Part shown: one piece after another, positions 1 through 6,490 of the stretch | Layout: each line of letters opens with the position of its first letter | How positions within the stretch are numbered: position 1 is the stretch's first letter | Source of the DNA: an uncultured Bacteroidales bacterium | GTDB taxonomy: Bacteria; Bacteroidota; Bacteroidia; Bacteroidales; UBA932 | NCBI GenBank assembly: GCA_946405645.1 | Contig: CAMJHW010000079.1 | Location: forward strand, 1-6,490 | Direction of reading: 5' to 3' | DNA length: 6,490 bases | Program-made: the position numbers and the translations under genes | Notes under the pieces: generated by a model | Told to the model about the DNA's origin: nothing | The model's input: the letters and a program-made list of their open reading frames with translations, nothing else | The model's database searches: none

Positions 1-256
1 GGATGCCCTCCCACGGCTCAGGCTTCTGCGGAGGCATGAAGCGGTTCTTGCCGCCGGTAGGAGCGCCATAGGGAATGCCCTTGAACTGGTAGATGTCGTG
101 GAGGATGTACCCGCGCACCTTGCCGTACTGGGTCTGGGCGACGGCGATGTCGTCGCCGATGAACAGCTGCTGGCCGTCGTCGGCCTTCTCCCCCTTCGGG
201 GCACCGCAGGCCGCGAAAGCCAACGCCGCAGCCGCGAATAACAGGATCTTTTTCAT
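1..256 (-). CDS. Type-B carboxylesterase lipoprotein, 5' part only (3' end outside window)
   Basis: Only the first 85 codons are present. The ATG at 256-254 begins a lipoprotein signal peptide: MKK, a hydrophobic Ala/Leu/Phe stretch, and a lipobox ending LAFAAC with the predicted lipidated Cys at residue 17. The mature part then shows the N-terminal signature of type-B carboxylesterases (alpha/beta-hydrolase fold, PnbA-like): TQYGKVRG near residues 41-48, followed by FKGIPYG near 58-63 and a [11 protein letters not shown] stretch near 72-82. The family is normally about 500 residues, so most of the gene, including the Ser-Glu/Asp-His triad, lies beyond the window. These enzymes hydrolyse carboxylic esters. 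In a glycoside hydrolase cluster the likely role is removal of ester groups from a glycan, but that is inference. The gene starts 19 bp after the GH2 stop codon, so the two are probably co-transcribed. No Shine-Dalgarno sequence is seen; the leader is AT-rich. Family call is confident, substrate unknown. Confidence 0.87.
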   Translation of the reverse strand, partial: MKKILLFAAAALAFAACGAPKGEKADDGQQLFIGDDIAVAQTQYGKVRGYILHDIYQFKGIPYGAPTGGKNRFMPPQKPEPWEGI

Positions 257-275
257 AATCAAGGTTTTAGTGTTA
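257..275 (-). other. Short AT-rich spacer between GH2 and esterase genes
   Basis: Nineteen bases separate the GH2 TAA stop from the esterase ATG. On the coding strand the spacer is AT-rich with no purine-rich Shine-Dalgarno core, no TAnnTTTG box and no hairpin. The gap is too short for an independent promoter and terminator pair, so it supports co-transcription of the two genes and translation initiation through an AT-rich leader, as is usual in Bacteroidota. Confidence 0.6.
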
Positions 276-3200
276 TTATTTCAGTTTCATTTCAGGGACA
301 TTGAAGCCGCTCAATGCTATGTAGGGCTTTCCGGCGCAGTCCTCCTTGCGGACCTTCACGCTGAAGGTCCGAGACTCGCCGGGCATCAGGAAGAAATAGT
401 TGTCGGAATAGAGTACCGGAAGCACGAGGTCGCCGGTAGCGGAATCGACAGCCTTGAGGCGAAGCATCATCGCCGGGGCCTTCCCGTCATTGGTCACCGT
501 AACCGTAAAGCAATGATCGGTTTTAGTTGAAGTCCTGGTCATATTCCAGCCCGGCGTCACCTGAGGAACATTCCTCAAGGCTTTCAGGTTGCCATCCTCG
601 CGTCCGCGCCAGTACAGGTTCTCCGAGAGAACGGCGCCGGACGCATCGGTCAGCGTCAGCTTGATGAAATACACGTCCGTCAGCCCGGACGGGAACTCCA
701 GAGGAAAGCAAACCACAGTCTTGTCTTCAGCTATGTCCAGCGGTGCCTCGCGGTTCCACGCGACGCTTCCGTCAAGGTTGACAAGCCTGCAGGAGGCCGT
801 CAGGCCGCGCTTGTCACCAGCGTGATAATTCACCACCTCGATATCATCGTGAAGGGGATTCCACAGTATATGGAGCGGCTCGCAGGCCTTCTTGCTCCCG
901 AAATACGCACCCGTGGGCTCGAAATAATAGTCGTAGGTCTGCCAGACCATCGAAGGCCAGGCGGGATGGCTCATCCAGAGAATCATCCCGCGGCGCTGTT
1001 CGCTGCGCGCCTCGAAAATGGCACGGTATCCGTCATAATTGACCCATTGGGCCAGCGCGGCGAACTCCTTCGCATCGGCCGGTTCGCCGAAGGCCTTGGC
1101 GATGATGCGGTTGAAGCTGTCGGCAGACTGGGCGGAAGACGCATTGGGCACGACGCCCAAAGTGTAGTCGTGCATTCCATAGATGGGATTGGGGTGCTCC
1201 ATCGTGTTGACGGGCTCGATATTCTCCACTCCGAAAGCCCGGACCATGTCCTCGTAATTCATCACGTTGGGCATTCCGCGTTCGCTGTGGAAAGTGTCGT
1301 GGCCCCAAAGGCTGAAATAGTCCTTTTGAGGCAAGGCCCTGTAGGGACCGCCGCCGCTGACCACTCCGGCCGCTGAATGCGGGATGTAGTACATTCCCGG
1401 ATGTTCGCGCGCAACCGTCTCCGCAAGGAAGGCGTCGATCTCCGCAGGAGGATTGCCTTCGTTGCGGCCGACATAGATGGCGATCGAAGGATGATTGCGC
1501 ACGCGGCGGACATACTCCTCCGCCACCTCTTCGAACAATCCGGGGTAGTACGGATCGGGTCCGTCCCAGGGATTGGCCAGCCAGAAATCCTGCCATATCA
1601 TCACTCCGTGACGGTCGCAGGCCTCATAGAATTCCTTGTCGCCGGTCATTCCCACCCAGTCGCGGATGATGGTGAAGTTCATGTCGGCGTGATAGCCTAC
1701 GGCGATGTCATATTCGCGTCCGCGATAATTGAGAAGATGCTCCGGGAAGCCCCAGTTGCCGCCGAAGCCTATGAAGCGGCGGCCGTTGACGTACAGGCTG
1801 AGCCGTTGCGGCTCGCCTGACGACTCGAAGCCGCCCCTCTGCAGGCCGGGCGTCGGCTCGTAGGCATCAACCGAGAAATCCATTTGCCGGACTCCGGACT
1901 TGAAGGAGACTTCGTCGGAGACCTTTCCGTCCAAGACGAATGAGAAACGGACGTCGTAGAGGTTCTGCTCCCCATAACCCTTTGGCCACCAAAGCTTGGG
2001 ATGCTGCAAGTGAAGGGAAGGGACGTCGGCGGGGCCGACCTTTACAGTCTTGGACTCGCCCGGGGCGAGGCTCTGGGCGATGTCGAACATCGCGTCGCCG
2101 AAGGCCCCGCGAAGCGAGCCGGAGACGTTGCTGTCGGAATTGTTGACGAGAGTGACCTCGGCAAAAACATCCGCGGAAGTAGTGTCCGGAAGCGGCAGAA
2201 CAGTTCGGACGAACGGGTCTTTGACACTGACATTGCCCTTGTACGCTATATACACATCGTCATATATGCCGATGTCGCGGCCGCGTACAGTAGGTATCCA
2301 GTCCCATCCGACAGTTGCGTGCATCGTGGGGTTGTCGGCTCCCACGATACCGCCGTTCTGGTCGGAACTGTAGGCGGTCTGCTCCTTGACGGCGCCGTAG
2401 TGGATGTTCTGATGGATCAGGACGGCGAGGTCGTTACGGCCTTCTTTCAGTATGCCGGTCACGTCGAATTCCGCCTCGCGGAAAGCCCCTTCGATACGGC
2501 CGAGCGAGCTTCCGTTGAGGAAGATGTCGGCTTTCCAGTTGATGCCGTCGAAATGCAGGAACTGGCGTTCCGAATCGATATGCGCATCAAAAGAGTTGCG
2601 ATACCAGAACGGAGAACGGAAATAGGAGTCCGAACCCAGGAGCTGGTTGTCGGCAGAGTTGGGGTCTGCGACGGCGCCGGCATTGACGAAGCTCGCGAGT
2701 ACGGTGCCGGGGACTGTCGCCGGCATCCAGGCGCCGTCGTCGAACGACGGTGCCGATAGGGCCACGCCGTCAGCCTGCACCAGGGAGGCGCGCCGGAGCT
2801 TCCAGGCTCCGCCTGCAAGGTCCTGACGTGCGCCCTGCCGCGCAGGCGCGGCTTTAGCCACGGCGGCTGAGCCTCCGCGGCCGAACACCTCGAGCTCGGC
2901 GAGCTCGAGCGGCCGCCCGTCCGCGGACGCGGCGAACGCCGCCTTGACATACCGGCCTTTGGCCGCCTTGGCGAGTTTAACCTCGCCAAAGTCGGCGGCA
3001 CTGCCGATTTCCGCCACGGAAGTCCAGACGACATTGTCTTTCGAAACAAGTATTTCGCCGGATGCGGCAGGATTAAGCCAGTGGAATACCAGCTTGTCGA
3101 ACTCCGACACGAACCCTAAATCTATGGAGACCCATTCGTCAGCCGCCCCGGCACTACGCCAGGCGCTGACGAATCTGTTGCTGGGAAGGACATCCAAAAG

Positions 3201-3851
3201 CTCTCCGTCCTTATAGAAATTGACGGTATTAAGGGACATGCTGCCGGCCCCGCCTACCTCGAAATCCATCCGGAAAAAAGAATAGTCCACGGGGTCTTTC
3301 AAATCCACCTCGCAGGAAAACTCCCATTGTCCGGACACGGGATCCCATCCAAGCTCTTCCCAGTTCTCCCCGTCGTTCGAGCCATACACCGTTACCTCTC
3401 CCCTGACGCCGCCGGCGCCCATTATCTCTATCCTGTCAGTCCCAACGGACATCCCTGAGAAAACGATCTCTACGGAAGGGTCGGGAACCGGGAATTCAAT
3501 CCTGGAGTCGGGTTTGCCGTCGAACAGCCGCTCGTGGAATTCCCTTTCCACCTTGCCGCTTCTTTCACCCGAGCGGTAGCAGACATCTACGTAGGCAAGC
3601 GGCTCCGCCCCGACTATACCGTCCGTCACAAGTTGTGACGTCAGGTTGTAGTCGTAGCAGGAAGACTGGTAAGTGAGCCTCTCCAGTGCGATGTTGCGGT
3701 AAGTATTGTCCCCCTTGACCAGCGAAGGAGCGAAGGATTCGTCGGGGTTGCCGGGATAGACGCCGATGCCGCGGGTCGCCGCCGTCCGCTCATGCGAGCA
3801 GGCGGCCAGCGCGACAAGCGCGGCTCCAAAGAGTATAGCAAAGCGTTTCAT
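276..3851 (-). CDS. Multidomain GH2 glycoside hydrolase lipoprotein with split discoidin domain and exo-beta-glucosaminidase-type C-terminal Ig fold
   Basis: A predicted 1191-residue exported lipoprotein: MKRF, hydrophobic core, lipobox LVALAAC with Cys18. Domains in order: a discoidin/F5-8C-like domain at about 52-324, apparently interrupted at about 81-226 by another beta-rich segment; an Ala-rich linker (325-348); the GH2 jelly-roll sugar-binding domain (about 349-540, with WYRNSF and [14 protein letters not shown]); the GH2 Ig-like domain (about 541-655, with [13 protein letters not shown]); a TIM barrel (about 680-1000); and two Ig-like regions, the last (about 1100-1188, with [17 protein letters not shown]) resembling the Ig_GlcNase fold. 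Predicted acid/base is Glu798 in GRNEGNPP and nucleophile Glu857 in FHSERGMPN. An exo-beta-glycosidase (mannosidase-, glucosaminidase- or related type) is likely; the sugar is not settled. The frame stays open upstream to a TTG at 3932, overlapping the GH9 gene, but the ATG at 3851 is chosen because the lipoprotein signal begins there. Stop is TAA. Confidence 0.9.
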   Translation of the reverse strand: MKRFAILFGAALVALAACSHERTAATRGIGVYPGNPDESFAPSLVKGDNTYRNIALERLTYQSSCYDYNLTSQLVTDGIVGAEPLAYVDVCYRSGERSGKVEREFHERLFDGKPDSRIEFPVPDPSVEIVFSGMSVGTDRIEIMGAGGVRGEVTVYGSNDGENWEELGWDPVSGQWEFSCEVDLKDPVDYSFFRMDFEVGGAGSMSLNTVNFYKDGELLDVLPSNRFVSAWRSAGAADEWVSIDLGFVSEFDKLVFHWLNPAASGEILVSKDNVVWTSVAEIGSAADFGEVKLAKAAKGRYVKAAFAASADGRPLELAELEVFGRGGSAAVAKAAPARQGARQDLAGGAWKLRRASLVQADGVALSAPSFDDGAWMPATVPGTVLASFVNAGAVADPNSADNQLLGSDSYFRSPFWYRNSFDAHIDSERQFLHFDGINWKADIFLNGSSLGRIEGAFREAEFDVTGILKEGRNDLAVLIHQNIHYGAVKEQTAYSSDQNGGIVGADNPTMHATVGWDWIPTVRGRDIGIYDDVYIAYKGNVSVKDPFVRTVLPLPDTTSADVFAEVTLVNNSDSNVSGSLRGAFGDAMFDIAQSLAPGESKTVKVGPADVPSLHLQHPKLWWPKGYGEQNLYDVRFSFVLDGKVSDEVSFKSGVRQMDFSVDAYEPTPGLQRGGFESSGEPQRLSLYVNGRRFIGFGGNWGFPEHLLNYRGREYDIAVGYHADMNFTIIRDWVGMTGDKEFYEACDRHGVMIWQDFWLANPWDGPDPYYPGLFEEVAEEYVRRVRNHPSIAIYVGRNEGNPPAEIDAFLAETVAREHPGMYYIPHSAAGVVSGGGPYRALPQKDYFSLWGHDTFHSERGMPNVMNYEDMVRAFGVENIEPVNTMEHPNPIYGMHDYTLGVVPNASSAQSADSFNRIIAKAFGEPADAKEFAALAQWVNYDGYRAIFEARSEQRRGMILWMSHPAWPSMVWQTYDYYFEPTGAYFGSKKACEPLHILWNPLHDDIEVVNYHAGDKRGLTASCRLVNLDGSVAWNREAPLDIAEDKTVVCFPLEFPSGLTDVYFIKLTLTDASGAVLSENLYWRGREDGNLKALRNVPQVTPGWNMTRTSTKTDHCFTVTVTNDGKAPAMMLRLKAVDSATGDLVLPVLYSDNYFFLMPGESRTFSVKVRKEDCAGKPYIALSGFNVPEMKLK
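2889..2909. repeat. Perfect 10-bp-arm inverted repeat produced by Leu-Glu codons
   Basis: The left arm CTCGAGCTCG and right arm CGAGCTCGAG are exact reverse complements around one central G. On the minus strand the repeat encodes LELAELE (GH2 residues 316-322), the last strand of the discoidin domain. CTC (Leu) and GAG (Glu) are reverse complements of each other, so alternating Leu-Glu in a GC-rich genome makes such a palindrome automatically. It is probably a coding by-product. Confidence 0.4.
3624..3640. repeat. Perfect 8-bp-arm inverted repeat inside the GH2 gene
   Basis: The sequence reads CGTCACAA, a single G, then TTGTGACG, so the two arms are exact reverse complements. It lies inside the coding sequence for the discoidin motif TSQLVTDG (GH2 residues 71-78). 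A dyad of this kind can be an operator or a hairpin, but with no spacer room for an RNA loop and a conserved protein motif encoded here, chance is the simplest explanation. No function is claimed. Confidence 0.35.
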
Positions 3852-3921
3852 TGAATGACAAATAGATTCTCTACCGCAAATATAATCAAACGCCCAGACT
3901 AATCCATGCCCTTCCAATCGC
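3852..3921 (-). promoter_or_regulatory. Intergenic region with Bacteroidetes-type -7 element upstream of the GH2 gene
   Basis: This 70-bp gap separates the GH9 stop codon from the GH2 start. On the minus strand it carries TATATTTG (complement of 3877-3884), an exact fit to the Bacteroidetes -7 consensus TAnnTTTG. Transcription would start around 3870, giving a leader of roughly 20 bases before the ATG at 3851. No TTTG lies 19-21 bases upstream, where the -33 box is expected; a TTTG only a few bases upstream is too close. The promoter call is therefore tentative. No inverted repeat with a T-run that would act as a terminator after the GH9 gene is visible, so read-through from GH9 into GH2 remains possible. 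The leader has no convincing Shine-Dalgarno sequence, which is common in this phylum. Confidence 0.4.
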
Positions 3922-6474
3922 CTACTGCGCAAGCAAGTCCCTCGCTGCGAGGACGAGGAACATGTAGTGCGAAGAGCCTCCGCCCATCACGTACTCGACC
4001 TGCTGCCACAGGAACGGGAAGGTGAGCAGTTCGGGGAAATCGGGACGGATGAGCGCAGTACCGGAAACAGTGCCGCCGGGGACGTATGTCCAGTCGGCAC
4101 GGTTGAAACCGTATCCGACCGTTGTGGACTGTGCGCCTACTCCCCCGGCGAAGGAAGCCTGGTTCGATCCGGGATGACGACCCAGGATGAAGTTCAGAGC
4201 ATCGAACACCGGGTCGGCGTCAAAGATGTCCGGATACTCCTTGGCCAGGAAATAGTGACGGTAACCGAAGGACTGGATGTCCCAGCCCGCGCCCCAGATG
4301 CTCGGACGGTAAGGGACACCGTACGGGGTCTCCGCCGTCTGGGCATTCAGACGGTCGCGGTAGCGCAGCAGCGCTTCGTGGAACGCTGCGCACTGCTTGC
4401 GGTATTTCTTGTCGCCCTCCATCTGCTTCTCCACCCTGGCGATGTACCAGGCACAGTTGGCGGCGGAGGCCACCACAGCGTCCCAGTTATTGACGATGAA
4501 ATCGAAATACTGCTTCTCTCCGGTGGTAAGGTAAAGCTCGACCGCCAGCTGCATGCGGCCCATGGGGCCGCCGGAGCGGCCGGTCTGCGCCTGGGCCCCG
4601 GCCTCGTCGAAGACTTGCCGGGCTATCTCCACGCAGCGGGTAGCGAGCGTGTCGTTGAGGCCGCGCAGCGCGCGGGCCGATGCCGCTACGTTCACCGCCG
4701 TAGAAACACCGTTACCGCTGTCGGGGAATATCCACCTGTCGTCGTCATTGCCGAGAATGCCGTCGGTGGCATAGGACGGATCGCCGAGGGTGGCATACTG
4801 CCGGAGGTTGTTGGTGATGATGCCACGGGAGAAATGTCCGCCCATCGCATCATAGCAGGCAACCACGTGCAGCATACCGTGCTCTATCTGCTGCTGGATG
4901 TCGTTCTTGCCGTCCGGTTCGTGGATCTCGACCGTGCGCTTATGCTGGTCGATGGCCGTGGCGTCTATTTCCGGATGGAAATTCTCCATCGCCATCGTCA
5001 GGATGTAGCACTCGTTTCCGGTGGTATGGCGCACATCGTCGTCGCCGGCGTCATGCCAGCCGCCGATGTTCACTCCTGGAACGACTTCGAGGGGCTTGAA
5101 CGAAGTAGGATTGTCATCGTGCTGTACATAACCGTCGATATGGTTGCCGACGGGCGCCATCTGCGCATCGTCCATGTGGCAGGTGTTGTGCCAGACCTTG
5201 TACTTGTCCGCGACCCTCATATGACACATTTGATACGGGAGGAAATACTCTACGACAGGCTGCCACACTCCCCTGTCATACACGTCGGAGGCGATGCGGA
5301 ATATAGGAGAGCTCCTGTCACCGTAATGAACGGCGTAAAGTCCTTCCTCCTCTATGTCGGAAAAGTCCACCATGAGGTAATTGTAGCGGAGGAAAGTGCC
5401 GTTCCACGGCTCCGCCGGATAATTCTTCACGAAGTGCTCGCCGTCAGCGTCGAAGCGGACGAGAGTCGCTCCCACGAGCGGAGGGTCGCGACGGTCGGTC
5501 TCTATGATGGCGACCTTGTCCTGATTCGGGAGATAGCCCACCTGGGAGGTCTGGACCACAGGAGGATATGTCCATCCGGGAACCACGTTGGGCTCGATGT
5601 ACCATTGTACCGCACCCTTCGTCGCTCCCGCCGGAATCTCGGAACGTAGCACGAACCATCCGTTGGTGTGGTTCATGCGACCGTCATAAAGCTTGAGGTC
5701 TGCGCCGTTGAGAGACTTGATGGTCAGACGGCTGTACGGATCGTCCGGACGGGAGGTGAACGACTTGCCTACTGCATAGGGTTCAGCGATGACGGCATCT
5801 GCCGTATAAGGGCTGAAGCCCTCGCCTATAAGATGATCGATATCGGTATCCGGAGCGTTCTTCGGACGGTAGTCGCCTATGCTCTTATATACATAACTTT
5901 CCTGCGTCAGCAGTGGAGAATTCGGCTGCTGAGGATAAATTCCCTGCTTGTTGTCCATTATCCAAGGCTTTCCGAAAAGGTCTCCGGGGAAGAATTCGAT
6001 GTTGAATCCGGCTCGTCCGAGAAGCTCCTCCGGGACCGGAGTGTCCAGGTCCACCGTCACAAGGAATCCCTTTCCGGACGGTTCCAGCGTGACGGTATAG
6101 GTCACGCGGTAGTCCGGATATATCATAGGATTGAATCCCGTGAAATGCCGGCTCGAATCCGGGAAACAAAGGGTGGTCACGATGCGGTTTCCGTCGATCC
6201 TGCGGCCAAGTTGCTTCGGCACCGGCTGCCACTGACCGGGCGTCGGCTCGAAGCGGATATCGCCGTTGCTGGCAACGCGATGGCCGTTCATCAGCACGGA
6301 GATGCCGCCCTGGTGTCCCTCGGGATAGAAGTCGTCGAAAGCCATCACGTCCACCCCGTCCTTGTTGAAATAACCGGAAGGATTCAGACTGAAGTCCTGA
6401 GCATTGAGCGGACAAAAGAAAGTCGCGGCAGCAAGCAGCGCCGTGACCTGAGCAAGCAAAGCAAAGCGTTTCAT
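3922..6474 (-). CDS. Secreted glycoside hydrolase family 9 protein with large N-terminal domain
   Basis: An 850-residue protein with a Sec signal peptide (MKRFALLAQV onward, probable cleavage after LNA at 25). Residues about 27-300 form a beta-rich N-terminal domain with aromatic motifs such as GFNIEFFPGDLFGKPW (156-171). A CelD_N-type Ig-like domain follows at about 305-395, opening with the typical QTSQVGYLPNQDKVAI. The GH9 (alpha/alpha)6 catalytic domain spans about 400-850. GGWHDAGD (471-478) supplies the two Asp of the family's catalytic-base motif (Asp475, Asp478), and Glu827 in FLWQQVEYVMGG sits where the catalytic acid is expected. The canonical HHR substrate-binding motif of cellulases is not seen; GRHPGSNQASF and NRADW (765-795) occupy that region. 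GH9 enzymes invert beta-glycosidic bonds, mostly in beta-1,4-glucans, but the family also includes exo-beta-glucosaminidases, so the substrate is open. Single-domain GH9 enzymes are much shorter; the excess is the N-terminal domain. The ATG at 6474 is supported by the signal peptide; only 16 bp upstream are in the window. Confidence 0.9.
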   Translation of the reverse strand: MKRFALLAQVTALLAAATFFCPLNAQDFSLNPSGYFNKDGVDVMAFDDFYPEGHQGGISVLMNGHRVASNGDIRFEPTPGQWQPVPKQLGRRIDGNRIVTTLCFPDSSRHFTGFNPMIYPDYRVTYTVTLEPSGKGFLVTVDLDTPVPEELLGRAGFNIEFFPGDLFGKPWIMDNKQGIYPQQPNSPLLTQESYVYKSIGDYRPKNAPDTDIDHLIGEGFSPYTADAVIAEPYAVGKSFTSRPDDPYSRLTIKSLNGADLKLYDGRMNHTNGWFVLRSEIPAGATKGAVQWYIEPNVVPGWTYPPVVQTSQVGYLPNQDKVAIIETDRRDPPLVGATLVRFDADGEHFVKNYPAEPWNGTFLRYNYLMVDFSDIEEEGLYAVHYGDRSSPIFRIASDVYDRGVWQPVVEYFLPYQMCHMRVADKYKVWHNTCHMDDAQMAPVGNHIDGYVQHDDNPTSFKPLEVVPGVNIGGWHDAGDDDVRHTTGNECYILTMAMENFHPEIDATAIDQHKRTVEIHEPDGKNDIQQQIEHGMLHVVACYDAMGGHFSRGIITNNLRQYATLGDPSYATDGILGNDDDRWIFPDSGNGVSTAVNVAASARALRGLNDTLATRCVEIARQVFDEAGAQAQTGRSGGPMGRMQLAVELYLTTGEKQYFDFIVNNWDAVVASAANCAWYIARVEKQMEGDKKYRKQCAAFHEALLRYRDRLNAQTAETPYGVPYRPSIWGAGWDIQSFGYRHYFLAKEYPDIFDADPVFDALNFILGRHPGSNQASFAGGVGAQSTTVGYGFNRADWTYVPGGTVSGTALIRPDFPELLTFPFLWQQVEYVMGGGSSHYMFLVLAARDLLAQ

Positions 6475-6490
6475 ATTAAGTATTGTAAGG

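Noticed and set aside
822..2759. Plus-strand open frames of 184, 147 and 252 codons across the GH2 gene
   Set aside because: They lie wholly opposite the GH2 coding sequence, have no recognisable domains or leaders, and show composition typical of shadow frames.
2808..2879. GC-rich Ala/Arg/Gln segment of the GH2 gene as an insertion or frameshift scar
   Set aside because: The reading frame is intact and the segment lies exactly between the discoidin domain and the GH2 sugar-binding domain, as expected of a flexible low-complexity linker.
2889..2909. Long perfect palindrome as a regulatory site or recombination target
   Set aside because: It follows from alternating CTC and GAG codons for Leu-Glu, which are mutual reverse complements, and encodes the expected terminal strand of a discoidin domain.
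3852..3921. Rho-independent terminator after the GH9 gene
   Set aside because: No GC-rich stem followed by a T-run on the minus strand can be found in the gap.
3852..3932. A 27-residue N-terminal extension of the GH2 protein starting at TTG 3932
   Set aside because: It would start at a TTG, overlap the GH9 gene by 11 bases and bury the clear lipoprotein signal peptide that begins at ATG 3851.
3967..5649. A 560-codon plus-strand open frame opposite the GH9 catalytic domain, the longest of several plus-strand frames
   Set aside because: Its translation is rich in Val, Arg, Gly and His with no recognisable domain or signal, while the opposite strand encodes a clear GH9 enzyme. Long antisense open frames are expected opposite GC-rich coding sequence.

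Overview
The window is a gene-dense stretch of a carbohydrate-degradation locus, probably from a GC-rich member of the Bacteroidota (order Bacteroidales is my inference; Rikenellaceae/Alistipes-like or an uncultured gut or rumen Bacteroidales would fit). The grounds are: exported glycoside hydrolases with lipoprotein or Sec signal peptides; AT-rich leaders without clear Shine-Dalgarno sequences; an intergenic TATATTTG that fits the Bacteroidetes -7 promoter consensus TAnnTTTG; and domain architectures typical of polysaccharide utilisation loci. No SusC/SusD pair, regulator, RNA gene, transposon or CRISPR array is visible, so membership of a PUL is inferred from gene content only.

All real genes lie on the minus strand and are read from right to left. 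First is a 850-residue secreted glycoside hydrolase family 9 (GH9) protein (6474 to 3922). It has a large N-terminal beta-rich domain, a CelD_N-type Ig-like domain and a GH9 catalytic domain. After a 70-bp gap that may hold a promoter comes a 1191-residue lipoprotein glycoside hydrolase family 2 (GH2) protein (3851 to 276). It has an N-terminal discoidin (F5/8C) domain that looks split by an inserted beta-domain, followed by a complete GH2 module and a C-terminal Ig-fold like that of exo-beta-glucosaminidases. After only 19 bp comes the 5' end of a lipoprotein type-B carboxylesterase (256 to beyond base 1), cut by the window edge.

The three products are predicted to act outside the cytoplasm: a GH9 enzyme acting on a beta-linked glycan, an exo-acting GH2 enzyme trimming terminal sugars, and an esterase possibly removing ester decorations. 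The shared orientation and short spacing suggest co-transcription, at least of the GH2 and esterase genes. The substrate cannot be read from the sequence. The GH2 and GH9 active-site regions both depart from the best-known characterised enzymes, and these departures are the most interesting part of the window. The long open frames on the plus strand, including one of 560 codons opposite the GH9 gene, are best explained as shadows of GC-rich coding sequence.
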